DNA of 29,625 nucleotides from Conoideocrella luteorostrata (taxonomy: Eukaryota; Ascomycota; Sordariomycetes; Hypocreales; Clavicipitaceae): positions 1 to 29,625 of the forward strand of contig JASWJB010000433.1 in assembly GCA_032433595.1 (NCBI GenBank). Reading direction: 5' to 3'. The notes beneath the pieces were generated by a model. It saw only the letters and a program-made list of their open reading frames with translations. It did not search any database and was not told where the DNA came from. Below, one piece after another: positions 1 through 8,900 of the stretch (position 1 is the stretch's first letter; every line of letters begins with the position of its first letter). Made by a program: the position numbers and the translations under genes.

Positions 1-67
1 CACGAAATACCGCAAGTCAATCGGACGAAGACGTTGAAAAGGCTCCAATCTCGGACGCCGGACACGC
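1..67 (+). repeat. C-family repeat, left edge
   Basis: This stretch carries the C-unit signature (GCAAGTCAATC, then GACGTTGAAAAGGCT, then CTCGGA) seen in the longer arrays. It is cut on its right by an LTR, so the C array at 286-535 is probably its continuation beyond the insertion. No gene is visible. Confidence 0.6.
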
Positions 68-285
68 TGCGGGGCGGGGGATGCACAGGGGGGGGGGGGG
101 CTGTGCGAGCGATCTAGATCAACTGCTTCAACTTGTAATATATTCAGTAATCTGTGTATCTCTCTAAGAAGAAGAAAGCAAGTCAAGATACGAGCCTAAT
201 ATCGTCGTATAAATAGGTAAGCCAAAAGGTGACCACGTGACTCGCTTCTATGCTCCTTGTTGTGCTAGGCGGCAGGATTCCAACA
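68..285 (-). mobile_element. Solo LTR, family A (minus orientation), degraded
   Basis: Read on the minus strand it starts TGTTGGAATCC at 285 and contains the CACGTG block, the TATA-like block before ATATCG, the CTTCTTCTTAGAGAGATAC block and the GATCTAGATC block in the same order as the well-kept copies at 7031-7233, 7915-8107 and 16981-17173. The 3' end near 68-110 is disturbed by a run of 13 G (88-100), so the exact left boundary and any target duplication cannot be read. No internal retroelement sequence adjoins it, so it is a solo LTR or a remnant. It interrupts C-family repeats. Confidence 0.75.
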
Positions 286-535
286 CAAGGAGCTTGTGGA
301 AAGGTTTAAATCTCGGAAGACGTACGGGCTGCAAGAAGCACCAGATATCGCCAGTTAGTTGATAAGCTCTTTGAAGGGTCTGCATCTCGGGAGACGTACA
401 CTGCAAGTAGCATCGAATGCATCCGATCTCGAACGTCGGTCTGGCGAGCTCGTCGAAAGTCTTCAATCCCCGCAAGACGTACAGGCGCTATTGAAGCATT
501 AGACATTTGGCTTAAATTTCGGGAGACGTACAGTG
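286..535 (+). repeat. C-family minisatellite array 1
   Basis: About three degenerate units built on a GAGCTNGTNGAAAGG block, a CTCGGAAGACGTAC block, a GCAAGAAGCA block and an ATATCGCNAGT block. The unit is near 78 bp where intact. Overlapping short reading frames on both strands come from the repeat and are not supported as genes. Confidence 0.7.
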
Positions 536-639
536 TCACAAGTGAGCAGCTATGGAAGTCGGTCTCTAAGGCAGTGGAAAAATGTCCTTGATTCCTATCT
601 AATTGACGGGAATTCGACTACTATTTTTCTCTGCGATAT

Positions 640-870
640 TCATTCTTTCGTGCATTTATTCCATTCTGTTGATTCTGACGATATCGTAGGTTTCCGGCGA
701 TGTCGTCCGTTTCCGATGATGTTGAATTCCTCGTGCGGGGCGCATTCGTCGGCATCGTTCAATTCGGACGATATTGAATGCTTCCGGTCGTACGATTCTG
801 TTGAATTTGAATGCTTCCGGTAATGTTGAATGTTTCCGGTCGCATCGTGCGTTGGTTGTGAGGAATGTTT
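640..870 (+). repeat. E-family short tandem repeat (TTCCGG / TTGAAT)
   Basis: The short words TTCCGGT and GTTGAATG recur at irregular spacings of roughly 20-35 bp, for example around 690, 780, 815 and 830. The same sequence occurs in opposite orientation at 2985-3075 (GAAACATTCAAC type words). Open frames exist on both strands but are compositional. The flanking pieces 536-639 and 871-985 hold no recognisable gene. Confidence 0.55.
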
Positions 871-984
871 CCTGTGACATACAGACATCTGATATCACAG
901 GTCAATCTGACGAGGTCGTTGAAACGTTTGAATGTCGGACGCATAGGCTGGAACAAGCATTAGGCATTGCAAGTTAGTTTCTGG

Positions 985-1380
985 TTACAGTAGTAGCGGC
1001 CGGGAGACGGAAAAGCCAGCTGATGATGATGATGATGATGATGATAATGATGTCGCTGCTGGTACCGACGCCGCTGCTGGTGGTCATAATGAGGATGTTG
1101 ATGATGATGGCCAAAGGTCGGGATTCTGGTCACGATAGTAGCGGTCGGAAAGGGAAAAGTCAGCTAATAACGATGCTGCTGCTGCTGCTGATGCTGTTGC
1201 TGATGATGATGATGTTCTGCCCACGCAAGAAATGTCGCTGCTGCTACTAATAACGATGTGCTGCCCACGTAAGAAATGTCGCCGTCGCCAAATGTCGCCG
1301 TCGCCGCTGCTGCTGGTGATAATGGCCACAGGTTAGAATTCTGGTCACGATAGCAGAGCTCGGGAAAGAGAAGATTCACC

Positions 1381-1412
<32 letters not shown>

Positions 1413-1912
1413 TTGCTACTGATGCCGCCGCTGCTGATGATGATGCTGATGGTGCCGCTGCTGCTGCTGATGGTAATAATGATGCCGCCGTTGCTGATGA
1501 TGATGACCACAGCTCGGGATCTCGGTCGGGATTCTGGTCACGATAGTGGCGGTCGGGAGGTGGAAAAGTCAGATGCTCCTGCTGCTCCTGCTGCTGCTGA
1601 TGATGATGATGGCCACAGGCCAGGATTCTGGTCGCGATAGTAGCGGTCGAGAGGGAGGGGAAAAGTCAGTTGATGATGATGCCGCTGCTGCTGCCAATGA
1701 TGCCACAAGTCAGGATTCTGGACACCATAAAAGCGGTCGGGAGGGGGTAAAGTCACCTGATAATAATGATGATAATAATGATGTTGCTACTGATGCCGCT
1801 GCTGCTGATAATGATGCTGATGATGCCGCTGCCGCTGCTGATAATGCTGATGATGCCGCTGTTGCTGCTGATGATGACGATGCTGCTGATGAGGATGTTG
1901 CTGCCCACGCAT
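985..1912 (+). repeat. S-family triplet/spacer array 1
   Basis: Runs of GAT, GCT and GCC triplets, including about ten ATG/GAT triplets at 1381-1412, alternate with a spacer of about 50 bp. The spacer contains GGTCAGGATTCTGGTCACGA, then TAGTAGCGGTCGG, then a G-rich run and AAAAGTCA. A second word, CTGCCCACGCAAGAAATGTC, also recurs. Translations are Met/Leu-, Asp/Ala- or Ser/Ala-rich in every frame and stop in the spacer, where GATAGTAG gives tandem stops in the GAT frame. I therefore treat the array as non-coding. Confidence 0.9.
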
Positions 1913-2389
1913 GAATAGCCATTCCCACCAGGCAGATGTTCGATCTGGGTCAGCACTCAAGGTGCAAAACAGCAGGGCTTGGGAGGGGGGCGGGGGCTGG
2001 TAAGTAACACAAGAGTAACACAACAACACAGCACAGTAACCAGCGCATAAGATAAGATAATGCCTGGTGCAAAAAATACACACAAGCCCGGTGCAGTAGA
2101 AAGCAAGGCATTAAACAAAACACCCGGCGTGTAATCCGCTAAAAACTAGTCATACACGTTAAACACCACAACTCAACAACCAGCGCACGCAGCAGCCCAA
2201 ATCTGGCGCAAAAAACTCGCAGACACGCCGCGCACACGATGCAATAAAGAGAAAGCCGCTGCGGACGCTCCCAGTAGCTCTGCGACGGGCAGCGCACAAA
2301 ATGCCGGCGGGATGGGTGGTTTTTCGCTCGAGTTGTAAGCGGAAAAGGGAGGAGACGATAAGCTGTTTTCTGACGAGGACACCGGCGTC
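1913..2389 (+). repeat. D-family block 1 with conserved tail
   Basis: Starts at the conserved S-to-D junction (words GATCTGGGTCAGC and GCAGGGCTTGG). It holds one D unit (GGCTGGTAAGTAACACAAG, CCTGGTGCAAAA, GCGTGTAATC) and then the tail shared with blocks 2 and 3: AACCACCACAACTC-like sequence, CTCGCAGA-ACACGC, and AAAATGCCGGCGGGATGGGT followed by TTTTTCGCTCG. It is the shortest of three homologous D blocks. No gene is supported. Confidence 0.8.
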
Positions 2390-2432
2390 CTTTAGGTCTT
2401 CTACTTTAGGAAGTAAAGAAGAAGACTGTAAG
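2390..2432 (+). other. Terminal imperfect palindrome 1 (stem-loop)
   Basis: Left arm CTTTAGGTCTTCT pairs with right arm AGAAGACTGTAAG at 10 of 13 positions, with an inner ACTT/AAGT stem around a TAGG loop. It occupies the same place, just after the D tail, as the palindromes at 14738-14776 and 29563-29603, although the arm sequences differ. Confidence 0.65.
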
Positions 2433-2444
2433 TGCCAGTGTTCT

Positions 2445-2691
2445 CTTTGGAAGATAACACGCGTTTGTGTAGGTGGATGTGGATACATAGGTAGTGAGAG
2501 GAAGGATACGTGGGGTATGGGCCTGGAGCAGAAACCTAAGACAAGGGTGTCTCGGATTGTAAGGGTATTTATTGGGGGATTTGGACAAAGCCGTCACAAG
2601 AGGGCATCAATCACTCCATCACCACTGTAACACAGCTCGTCCCATCAATGCAATCAAATTTGAACCTCTCTCTTTCATTCTGGCATGAACA
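2445..2691 (+). mobile_element. Solo LTR, family B, degraded copy
   Basis: It aligns through most of its length with the family B LTR at 7750-8187 once the element nested there is removed. Shared words are GTGGATACA, GTGTCTCGGATTGTA, GGGTATTTAT, GGGGGATTTGGAC, GTAACACAGCTC and TTTGAACCTCTC. The start is mutated (CTTTGG for TGTTGG) and no target duplication is clear. It lies directly between terminal palindrome 1 and a new C array. Confidence 0.75.
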
Positions 2692-2965
2692 GGCTCAAAT
2701 CTCGGAAGACGTACACGCGCTTTCGAAGCATCATATATCGCAAGTTATTGGTAACTGGATTTTCGGCCGCCATCTGATTCAGTCAGCTAACGAGCTTGTT
2801 GAAAGGCTCAAATCTGGGAAGACGTACGGGCATCTAATATCGCAGGTCAATCTGAAGAGCTCGTTGGAAAGGCTCAAATCTCGGAAGGTATACAGGCTGC
2901 AAGAGGCATTATATATCGGCAGTTCGTTAATAAGCTCTTCGAAAGACATACACTATAAGAAGTGT
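2692..2965 (+). repeat. C-family minisatellite array 2
   Basis: Three to four C units (AGGCTCAAATCTCGGAAGAC, GCATCATATATCGCAAGT, then GAGCTNGTTGAAAGG). One unit is interrupted by unrelated sequence around 2750-2790. Confidence 0.7.
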
Positions 2966-2984
2966 CAGATGCATTAGATCTTGT

Positions 2985-3075
2985 GTCGTATTCAACATCA
3001 CCAACAACGTACAATGCTGCCGGAAACACTCAACATCACCGAAAACGCACGATGCGACTGGAAACATTCAACTAG
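2985..3075 (-). repeat. E-family repeat, inverted relative to 640-870
   Basis: Words such as CAACATCACC, GGAAACACTCAACATC and ACGATGCGACTGGAAACATT are the reverse complement of the E repeat upstream. The orientation switch implies a rearrangement or an independent insertion. Confidence 0.5.
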
Positions 3076-3078
3076 ATG

Positions 3079-3150
3079 TGTTGGAACCCTGCCGCCAAGC
3101 ACAGTAGGAAGCACAGAACGCGTCACGTGGTCGCCTTTCGGTCGTGTAAT
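3079..3150 (+). mobile_element. LTR family A, 5' fragment
   Basis: Begins TGTTGGAA and keeps GCCGCCAAGCACAGTAGGAA, GCACAGAACGCGTCACGTGG and a TCGTG end, matching the first ~70 bp of the family A LTR at 16981. The remaining ~120 bp are missing; unrelated sequence and a tandem repeat follow. Confidence 0.8.
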
Positions 3151-3169
3151 TTTTCACCAGACGGTATAT

Positions 3170-3313
3170 CGTTGGCGGCGTTCTCACTGCAATTCAACTC
3201 ATGTCGAAGCCTTATCCATCCGTTGGCGGCGTCTTCACTGCAATTTCAACTCATGTCGAAGCCTTATCCATCTGGGAGCAGCCCTACTGATTTTCACTGC
3301 AATTTCAACTCAA
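3170..3313 (+). repeat. Tandem repeat of about 51-52 bp, two full and one partial copy
   Basis: Units start at 3170 (51 bp), 3221 (52 bp) and about 3273 (partial, diverged at its start). The shared core is CACTGCAATTTCAACTCATG followed by TCGAAGCCTTATCCATC. The third copy runs straight into the truncated end of the seryl-tRNA synthetase fragment, so the repeat marks the breakpoint. Confidence 0.85.
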
Positions 3314-3800
3314 GGTTGGGCATCGCCAGCGCCAGCGCCTCCATCTCCGCCACGGCCTCGGCCTCGCCCCTCTCAATGCCGGACAGCTGGCCCTTCAGGT
3401 CCCTTGCCTCCGACTGCACCTGGTCGCGGCTCATCTCGCGAACATCCTGGAGCTCATTATCTCCGCTGCTGGTGGCGGGCTTGGCGAGGAGCTTCCTCAG
3501 CAGGTTGGACCTTTCGCGGAGGGAGCGGCCTTGCTTTTGCAGATGCTGCCATTTGGAGTGTAGTTCTAGGATTTTGGCTGGGTTCTTGGCCTGGTCTTTG
3601 TAGTTGCGCTCCAGGCAGGTGAGCTCGTACAGCTCGGGGTTCTGGCGCATGTGCTTGATGTCGATGATGGGTTTGGGCGCTATGGAGGGCCGCCTGCTGT
3701 CTGCAAAGGTGCGCGCCAGGGTGGCTAGGCCCCGTCGTGGTTTGAGGACCCGGAGCCGGAGCCGGAGATGGCAGTGTAGACATGTTGGTGGCCGGTTCAT
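3294..3800 (-). pseudogene. Seryl-tRNA synthetase, N-terminal fragment
   Basis: An open frame of 168 codons from ATG at 3800. Residues 1-40 are Arg-rich and resemble a mitochondrial presequence. Residues 46-60 (IDIKHMRQNPELYEL) start the seryl-tRNA synthetase N-terminal domain, and residues about 66-160 form the long helical arm typical of the family (QKQGRSLRERSNLLRKLLAK is characteristic). Homology ends at MPNL (3312), where the 51-52-bp tandem repeat begins; the last few codons and the stop are repeat-derived. The class II catalytic core, normally some 300 further residues, is absent, so it cannot charge tRNA. The start and about 290 bp of upstream sequence seem retained, so a short protein might still be transcribed. 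Family assignment is strong; mitochondrial versus cytosolic origin is inferred from the presequence. Confidence 0.85.
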
Positions 3801-4095
3801 GATGGTTGTTGCTGTTGTTATTGTTGCAGTTGCAGTTGCAGTTGCTGCTGCTGTTAAGCGCGGGGGCGCTTCAATTGGCAGCTTTGAGAGGGAGGGCAGA
3901 TGAGGCTAGAGAGCTGTAGAGCTTGTTCGTGGGCTTTGCTTGGCAGGCAGGGGTCTACCTAACTAGGTAATGCGATTAGCCGATTGCGCGAAAAATGGTT
4001 ACTACATGTGTACTTGGCCATGAAGGAGTACACTCGAGAATTTACGGTTGTGCTTGTAAGGATATTATATAAATACTGAACCATACGAACAGATG
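3801..4095 (-). other. Probable 5' flank of the seryl-tRNA synthetase fragment
   Basis: No gene is seen. On the minus strand the sequence just before the start is rich in CAACAG/CAACTG triplets, as in many fungal 5' leaders. The block seems to have been copied together with the coding fragment. The right limit is where C repeats begin. Confidence 0.4.
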
Positions 4096-4320
4096 ACTGG
4101 ATTTAAATCTTGGGAGACGTACGGATGCTGCAAGAAGCATCAGACATCGCAGGTAAACCAGACGAGCTTGTTGAAAGGCTCAAATTTCGGAACGTACGGG
4201 CGCTGCAAGAGGCATCTGGTATCGCAAGTTAGCTAACGAGCTCGTTAAAAGGTTAAAATATTGGAAGACGTATAGGTACTGCAGGAGGCATGAGATCTCG
4301 CAAGTCAATCTGAAGACGAT
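4096..4320 (+). repeat. C-family minisatellite array 3
   Basis: About three units with GGGAGACGTACGGATGCTGC, CATCAGACATCGCAGGTAAA and CAGACGAGCTTGTTGAAAGG. They are nearly identical to 12075-12295, being the left part of a larger duplicated segment. Confidence 0.75.
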
Positions 4321-5345
4321 GATGGTGGTGTACACAGGTCACGATTCCAGTCAGGAAGATCACCGTAGTAGCAGCCGGGAGACGTAAAAGTCAGCGATGA
4401 TGATGATGATGATGGTGATGATGCTGACGCTGCCGCCGCTGCTACTGATGATGATTCCGTTTCTGCTGATGAGGATATTACTGCCCACGCAAGATGTCGC
4501 TGCTGCTGATGCTGTTACTGCTGATGAAGATATTGCTGCCTACGCAAGGAATGTTGCTGCTGCTGCTGCTGCTGATAAGGATGTCGTTGCCAACGCAAGA
4601 AATGTCGCTGCTGCTGATGATGATGATAATGCCGTTGCTGTTGATGGGATGCTCTGCCCTCGCAAGAGATGTCGCCGTCGCCGCTGCCGCTGGTGATGAT
4701 GCCGCCGCTGCTGCTGATAATAGCCACAGGTTAGAATTTCTGTCACGATAACAGAGCTCGGGAGGGGGATAATTTACTCGATAATGATAATGATGATGAT
4801 TATGATGCTGCTGCTGCTGCCGATGATGGTGGCCATAGGTCAGCATTCCGGTCGGGATTCCGGTGGGGATTTCGGTCACGATAGTAGCGGTCAGGAGGTG
4901 GAAAAGTCAGATGCTGCCGCTGCTAATAGTAATGCCGCTGTTTCTGCTGATGATGATGATGTTGGTGATGATGCCCGCTGCTTGTAATAATGCCGCTGCT
5001 GGTGATTTCCCAGCTGCTGGTGATTTCCCAGCTGCTGGTGAGAATATTGCTGCCCACGCAAGAAATGCCGTTGCTAATAATGTCGATGACACCGCTGCTG
5101 CTGATGGGGATGTTGCTGCTCACGCATGAAATATCGCTGCTGCTGATGATGATGATGCTGCTCCTAATGATGATGAAGCGGTCGGGAGAGGGGAAAAGTC
5201 GGCACTTGGGAGAGAAAAAAGTCAGCGCTCGGGAGAAGGGAAAAGTTAGCACTCACGAGAGGGAAGAGTCAGCCGATGATGATTCCGCTGCTGCTAATGA
5301 CGATGTGCTGCCCACGCAAGAAATGTCGCCGTCGCCGCTGCTGCT
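4100..5345 (+). repeat. Segmental duplication, copy 1 (partner 12075-13305)
   Basis: From the last C units through the first part of the S array, the order and most of the sequence match 12075-13305. Shared landmarks are GATGATGGTGGTG followed by ACAGGTCACGATTCCAGTCA, then GATTATGATGCTGCTGCTGC, then GATGATGCCCGCTGCTTGTA, then CTCACGAGAGGGAAGAGTCA. Copy 1 has an extra tandem GGTGATTTCCCAGCTGCT (about 4998-5040) that copy 2 lacks. The two are direct repeats about 8 kb apart. Confidence 0.85.
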
Positions 5346-5863
5346 GCTAATGATGATGATGCCGTCGCTGCTAATGGGGATGTTCTGCACTCGCAAGAAA
5401 TGTCGTTGCTGCTGCTGCTAATGATGGCCACATATTAGAATTTTGGTCACGATAGCAGCGGTCAGGAGAGGGGAAATTCACCTGATAATAATGATAATGA
5501 TGTTGCTTTCCATGTAAGAAATGCCGCTGCTAATAATAATGTCGCTGCTGCCGCTGCTGCTGCTTCTGATGATAATGCCGATGCTGCTGATGAGGATGTT
5601 CTGCCCGCGTAAGTAATGTTGCTGCTACTGCTAATAACGTTGTGCTATCCACGCAAGAAAGATCGCTGCTGCTGCTGCTGCTGATGATGATGATGCCGCT
5701 GATGCCGCTGCTGCTGTTAGCATTTGGGAGAGGGGAAAAGTCGGCACTCTGGAGAAGGGAAAAGTCAGCACTCGGAAGAGAGGAAAAAGCCAGCACGCGG
5801 GAGAAGGGAAAGTTAGCACTTAGGAGAGGAACGAGTCAGCTGCTGCTGCTGATGCTGATGATG
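4320..5863 (+). repeat. S-family triplet/spacer array 2
   Basis: Triplet runs with spacers at about 4735, 4870 and 5440. There are several shorter spacers of the GCACTCGGGAGAAGGGAAAA type (5200-5275 and 5725-5840). Part of it (about 5411-5650) is closely similar to 24196-24450. It ends at ACAGC (5864-5868), the target duplication of the copia insertion. Confidence 0.9.
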
Positions 5864-6064
5864 ACAGCTGTTGGATATAAGACATGATAATAACTTACTA
5901 AAGCGAACATTTAGTGAGCTCACACTTTTGCGCTGTGGCGCAACGGATATTTAATCCGACTGTTATGAGCCCGGGTGCTCGCTATACTCTGCAATCAGAA
6001 TATCAATTAAGGCATCGGGCATTATTCTCTCTTACCAATAATCCCTTCAAATATCCTATTCAAC

Positions 6065-7523
6065 ATGATGACCTCCACGAAAGCTAGGAAGCCCGTCATC
6101 TTGACCGGAATCCGTAACTGGCCTCAATGGCAGAATTACGTATCTTTCAAAGTTTGACCCGGGCACTGGGCAAGCTATCCGCCCTGAACGTCGTACGAAG
6201 CCTCTATTGACTGAACCTATCGAGCCAGTCATATCAAGCTTCAATCCAACGGCACAAGACGAATCCGTCTTAAATGACCGGCAACGCAACAACCTAGCAT
6301 TAGCTAGGTCTATCTACAAAGATAGCCTGAAGCTCTATAACAAGCAGCAAGAACAGGTTGTGAAGAAGGCCCGGGACGTCATCTTCAGCAGCGTAGATGA
6401 CCGATTTGCTCAGCATCTAGACCAAGACCTAGATATCCTAGAATAGATTGATACCCTAGCTAATGCCGTACGGGGTTGAGGAGCCCTTGTAAGTATAGGC
6501 ACTAGCTAAGGGATATCAACAAATTCTATCGGAATGTAATTATTCGAATCGATCAGTGTTCCTGACCTGGATCTCTCGATGGGAGGGAGACCTTCCTGCT
6601 GCAAGGCGCCCGTCTGAATATGCGTGAGGTCACAGGAAGTCGCTGGTTATTCGATATCGCGGAGAAAATAACAAAGCAAAATATCGTCCTTGCTGAGAAT
6701 TTGCAGGAAAGCAGCACAACGGCTGAATAGGCCTAATCGTACGATTCAGCGGAATCTAGCTATTAGCCGGCTTCAAAGTGCGAGAAATTTCGAGGAATTA
6801 CAGCTAGAAAATGCAGGAAATTTCGAGGAATTCAAGACAAGCCTACTGCAGTCAGTAAGTATCCCAGCCAGATCAACTATGCTGACGGCAGTCAAGAATG
6901 GTCAATAAATAACGTTGCAGCTGACCTACGGTCATGGGTAAATTCTACTCTTCCGGAACAACAAGAACAAAAGCCAAATCCAAGGCGGCCCGCTGGATTC
7001 CAGGCTGGTCAGTTAGCCAGTTAGTCATCTTGTGGGTTGCATAGGGTTATGTAGCGATCTAGATCGTTGGCTTCAAATTGAATATATTCATAAGTCTCTG
7101 TGTATCTATCTCTAAGAAGAAGAAAACAAGTCAAGGTAGGAGGCACGATATCGTCGTATAAATATCGTGGCTGAAAGGTGACCACGTGACGCGTTCTGTG
7201 ATTCCCATTGTGCTTGGCGACAGGATTCCAACACATCTAGTCAGTCGTCAGGTCGGCCATCCGGTCAGTCCGGCAACGGAAGAATGCAAGGGAAATTATT
7301 CCGTGACGAAAGCAACCGGAAAAGACCTTTCAAGGAATGTGAGGCTTGTTTGAAGCCTGGGCATAATATCTTTGGCTGCTGGCTGCTCTTCCCGGATAAA
7401 GCACCAGAAGACCATCATATGAGTCATCTGAAGATGAAACAAGCAGAAAAGGCAGTATCAGAAAATCGAGACCTAGCTAAAAAGGTCGCGACAGCTAAGA
7501 AAGCTACTGCAAGGAAATTATGA
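6065..7523 (+). pseudogene. Copia gag (nucleocapsid region), broken
   Basis: Starts MMTSTKARKPVILTGIRNWP, the usual opening of fungal copia gag, then shifts frame after about 29 residues. The next frame (6207-6446) continues with a helical gag segment. The frame around 6910-7022 ends PRRPAGFQAGQLAS at the solo LTR. Beyond that LTR the frame from 7284 has a zinc knuckle C-x2-C-x4-H-x4-C (residues 19, 22, 27 and 32 of that frame: CEACLKPGHNIFGC). In a live element it would package the RNA in virus-like particles. Several frameshifts and in-frame stops, plus the 203-bp LTR insertion, leave it non-functional. Confidence 0.8.
7031..7233 (-). mobile_element. Solo LTR, family A, inside gag, with target duplication
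   Basis: It runs from TGTGGGTTGC to CCAACA (minus-strand LTR TGTTGG...CCCACA, 203 bp) and is flanked by CATCT at 7026-7030 and 7234-7238. It has a TATA-like block and CACGTG. Removing it with one CATCT joins the two gag parts. It is a clean solo LTR, produced by recombination between the two LTRs of a full element. Confidence 0.95.
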
Positions 7524-7749
7524 CGACGCGATGGTGCCCGAGATGGTAGAATTGTGGGAGTGGTTAACTTGGCAGCCGGATTTTCTCGTATTCTAGATAA
7601 TCTAGAAAATAACAAGCAAGTCAGCAAATATCCACTGCAGCAGTCCACAATCCTAGATTTGGGTGCCACGATACATATCTTCAATAACCTATCAAGGTTC
7701 AAATCAATTCAGAAATCAACCTCACGAGATTACCTCGTAGCAGGCGACT

Positions 7750-8187
7750 TGTTGGATTACACGTGTGTGTGTGTGGGTGGATATGTGGATACACGGGCTG
7801 TGAGAGAAAGGTTACTTGGCCTCTGGGCCTAAGGCAGGAATTCAGGACGGAAGTGTCTCGGATTGTAGGGGTATTTATAGGGGGATTTGGACGGGACCGT
7901 CAGACGAGGGATTCTGTTGGAATGCCGCCAAGCACAATAGGAAGCACAGAGTCCGTCACGTGGCCACCTTCTAGCCACGATATTTATACGACGATATCGT
8001 GCCTTCCACTATGACTTCTTTTCTTCTCCTTAGATAACAGACACTTATGAATATATTGAATTTGAAGCCGATGATCTAGATCATTGCATAACCCTGTGCA
8101 ACCCACAGATTCTGCATCCATCATCACAGTAACACAGCTCTTCCCATAAATGCAAACATCTTTGAACCTCTCCTGCCGACTCCAACA
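7750..8187 (+). mobile_element. Solo LTR, family B, in pol, with target duplication
   Basis: TGTTGGATTACAC at 7750 to GACTCCAACA at 8187, flanked by CGACT at 7745-7749 and 8188-8192. Without the nested family A LTR and its duplication it is about 240 bp long. It contains a (GT)n stretch (7762-7774) and GGTATTTATAG as a likely TATA region. The ends are inverted (TGTTGGA / TCCAACA). A related degraded copy is at 2445-2691. Confidence 0.92.
7915..8107 (+). mobile_element. Solo LTR, family A, nested in LTR B, with target duplication
   Basis: TGTTGGAATGCC to GCAACCCACA, 193 bp, flanked by GATTC at 7910-7914 and 8108-8112. It is nearly identical to the copy at 16981-17173. It interrupts the family B LTR, so it is younger than that LTR, which is in turn younger than the copia element. 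Confidence 0.96.
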
Positions 8188-8417
8188 CGACTCAGAGGTC
8201 CGGATCCTAGGGTATGGGACTGTTCATCTTCCAATAACCCGTCAAGACGGCTCTTTGGAATAATTTGGCCTATGTGCCGACGTTTTGAGGTGTCATTCCA
8301 GGTATTGTATGATGCCGGAATTCGATGGAATACGCAGGTTACGCCGACCCGGCTGGAACACAAGCACGATTCAGTCATCTGTGTAATTGAACAGCGATAT
8401 CAGCAGTGGGTTCTTGA

Positions 8418-8900
8418 CCATTACGGATCTTTTCGGTACAGTACACTGGAACCCCTTGCAGGAGTTTGCCACGGTTGGCCTTTGCGCGAGCCATGGATCG
8501 TTCAAGCTTGAAGTTGTATCGCTTCTCTGCGCCCTCGTCGTTCAAGATGAAGTCGTTTGCATCGGGGACCTCCCTGGTTTCGAGCACCGTTTCGATGAAA
8601 TCCGAGCGCAGGACGACTGCTCCACGAGCCAGAGAGCAGAGGAACTTGACCGTGCGCACAATCTTGAGGTGCAACGAGATAGTTGCATTGCTGACCCTTC
8701 TGTACTATTTTTATACCTAAATCACGCAGCTTTCTCTGCAAAAAGTCAAAATGTTAGCATGTACATGTTCATAGATGAAAAACTACCGTGGCCAAAGCCC
8801 CAACTTACGCGATCATCGGTCCTCCTTGCTCTTGTTGCCGACCCATCTACTGAAGCCTGTGACCACGAGATTCATTTCCACTTCAGGCAGTGAAGGTCGA
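8418..8900 (-). pseudogene. BRCT-domain gene fragment (possibly Rtt107-like), with intron
   Basis: On the minus strand the coding reads VEMNLVVTGFSRWVG, then KLRDLGIKIVQ, then RTVKFLCSLARGAVVLRSDF, then ANRGKLLQGVPVYCTEKI. This is the fold order of a BRCT domain followed by the start of a second. BRCT domains bind phosphopeptides in DNA-damage responses. An intron at 8736-8808 (GTAAGT, GCTAAC branch, TTTTTGCAG) is retained. A TGA just before the intron and a frameshift at about 8680 disable it. The fragment lies inside copia pol, with its left junction near 8418. Rtt107 origin is my best guess only; BRCT identity is firmer. Confidence 0.7.

Larger units (their letters stand above)
7550..8420 (+). 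pseudogene. Copia protease and downstream pol segment, broken
   Basis: The frame from 7554 contains TILDLGATIHIFNNLSRF, the copia aspartic protease site with the usual D-S-G-A changed to D-L-G-A. It continues to STSRDYLVAGD, where the family B LTR is inserted (7750). After the LTR (8193 on) the reading resumes as EVRILGYGTVHLPI and then, in other frames, NNLAYVPTF and the VLYDAGIRWNT and YQQWVL segments that precede integrase in copia polyproteins. The sequence is cut at about 8418 by the BRCT fragment. In life this part cleaves Gag-Pol; here the catalytic Ser is lost and the frame is broken. Confidence 0.75.

Noticed and set aside
88..100. Run of 13 G as a possible telomeric or G-quadruplex signal
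   Set aside because: A single homopolymer inside a degraded LTR; no telomere repeat (TTAGGG) is seen nearby. It is more likely slippage or a sequencing artefact.
1023..1250. Open frames rich in Met/Leu, Asp/Ala or Gln/His throughout the S arrays (for example 1023-1250, 1546-1914, 26485-26808, 27937-28731)
   Set aside because: They are translations of GAT/GCT/GCC triplets, occur in all frames and both strands, break at the tandem TAG in the spacer and differ between copies; no start context or domain supports coding.
5930..5990. tRNA-like sequence with a perfect A-box (TGGCGCAACGG) and CGACTGTTA resembling an anticodon arm, near the copia start
   Set aside because: The arms do not fold into a cloverleaf and the B-box is poor. 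It may be a decayed tRNA or SINE remnant, but it is not a gene.
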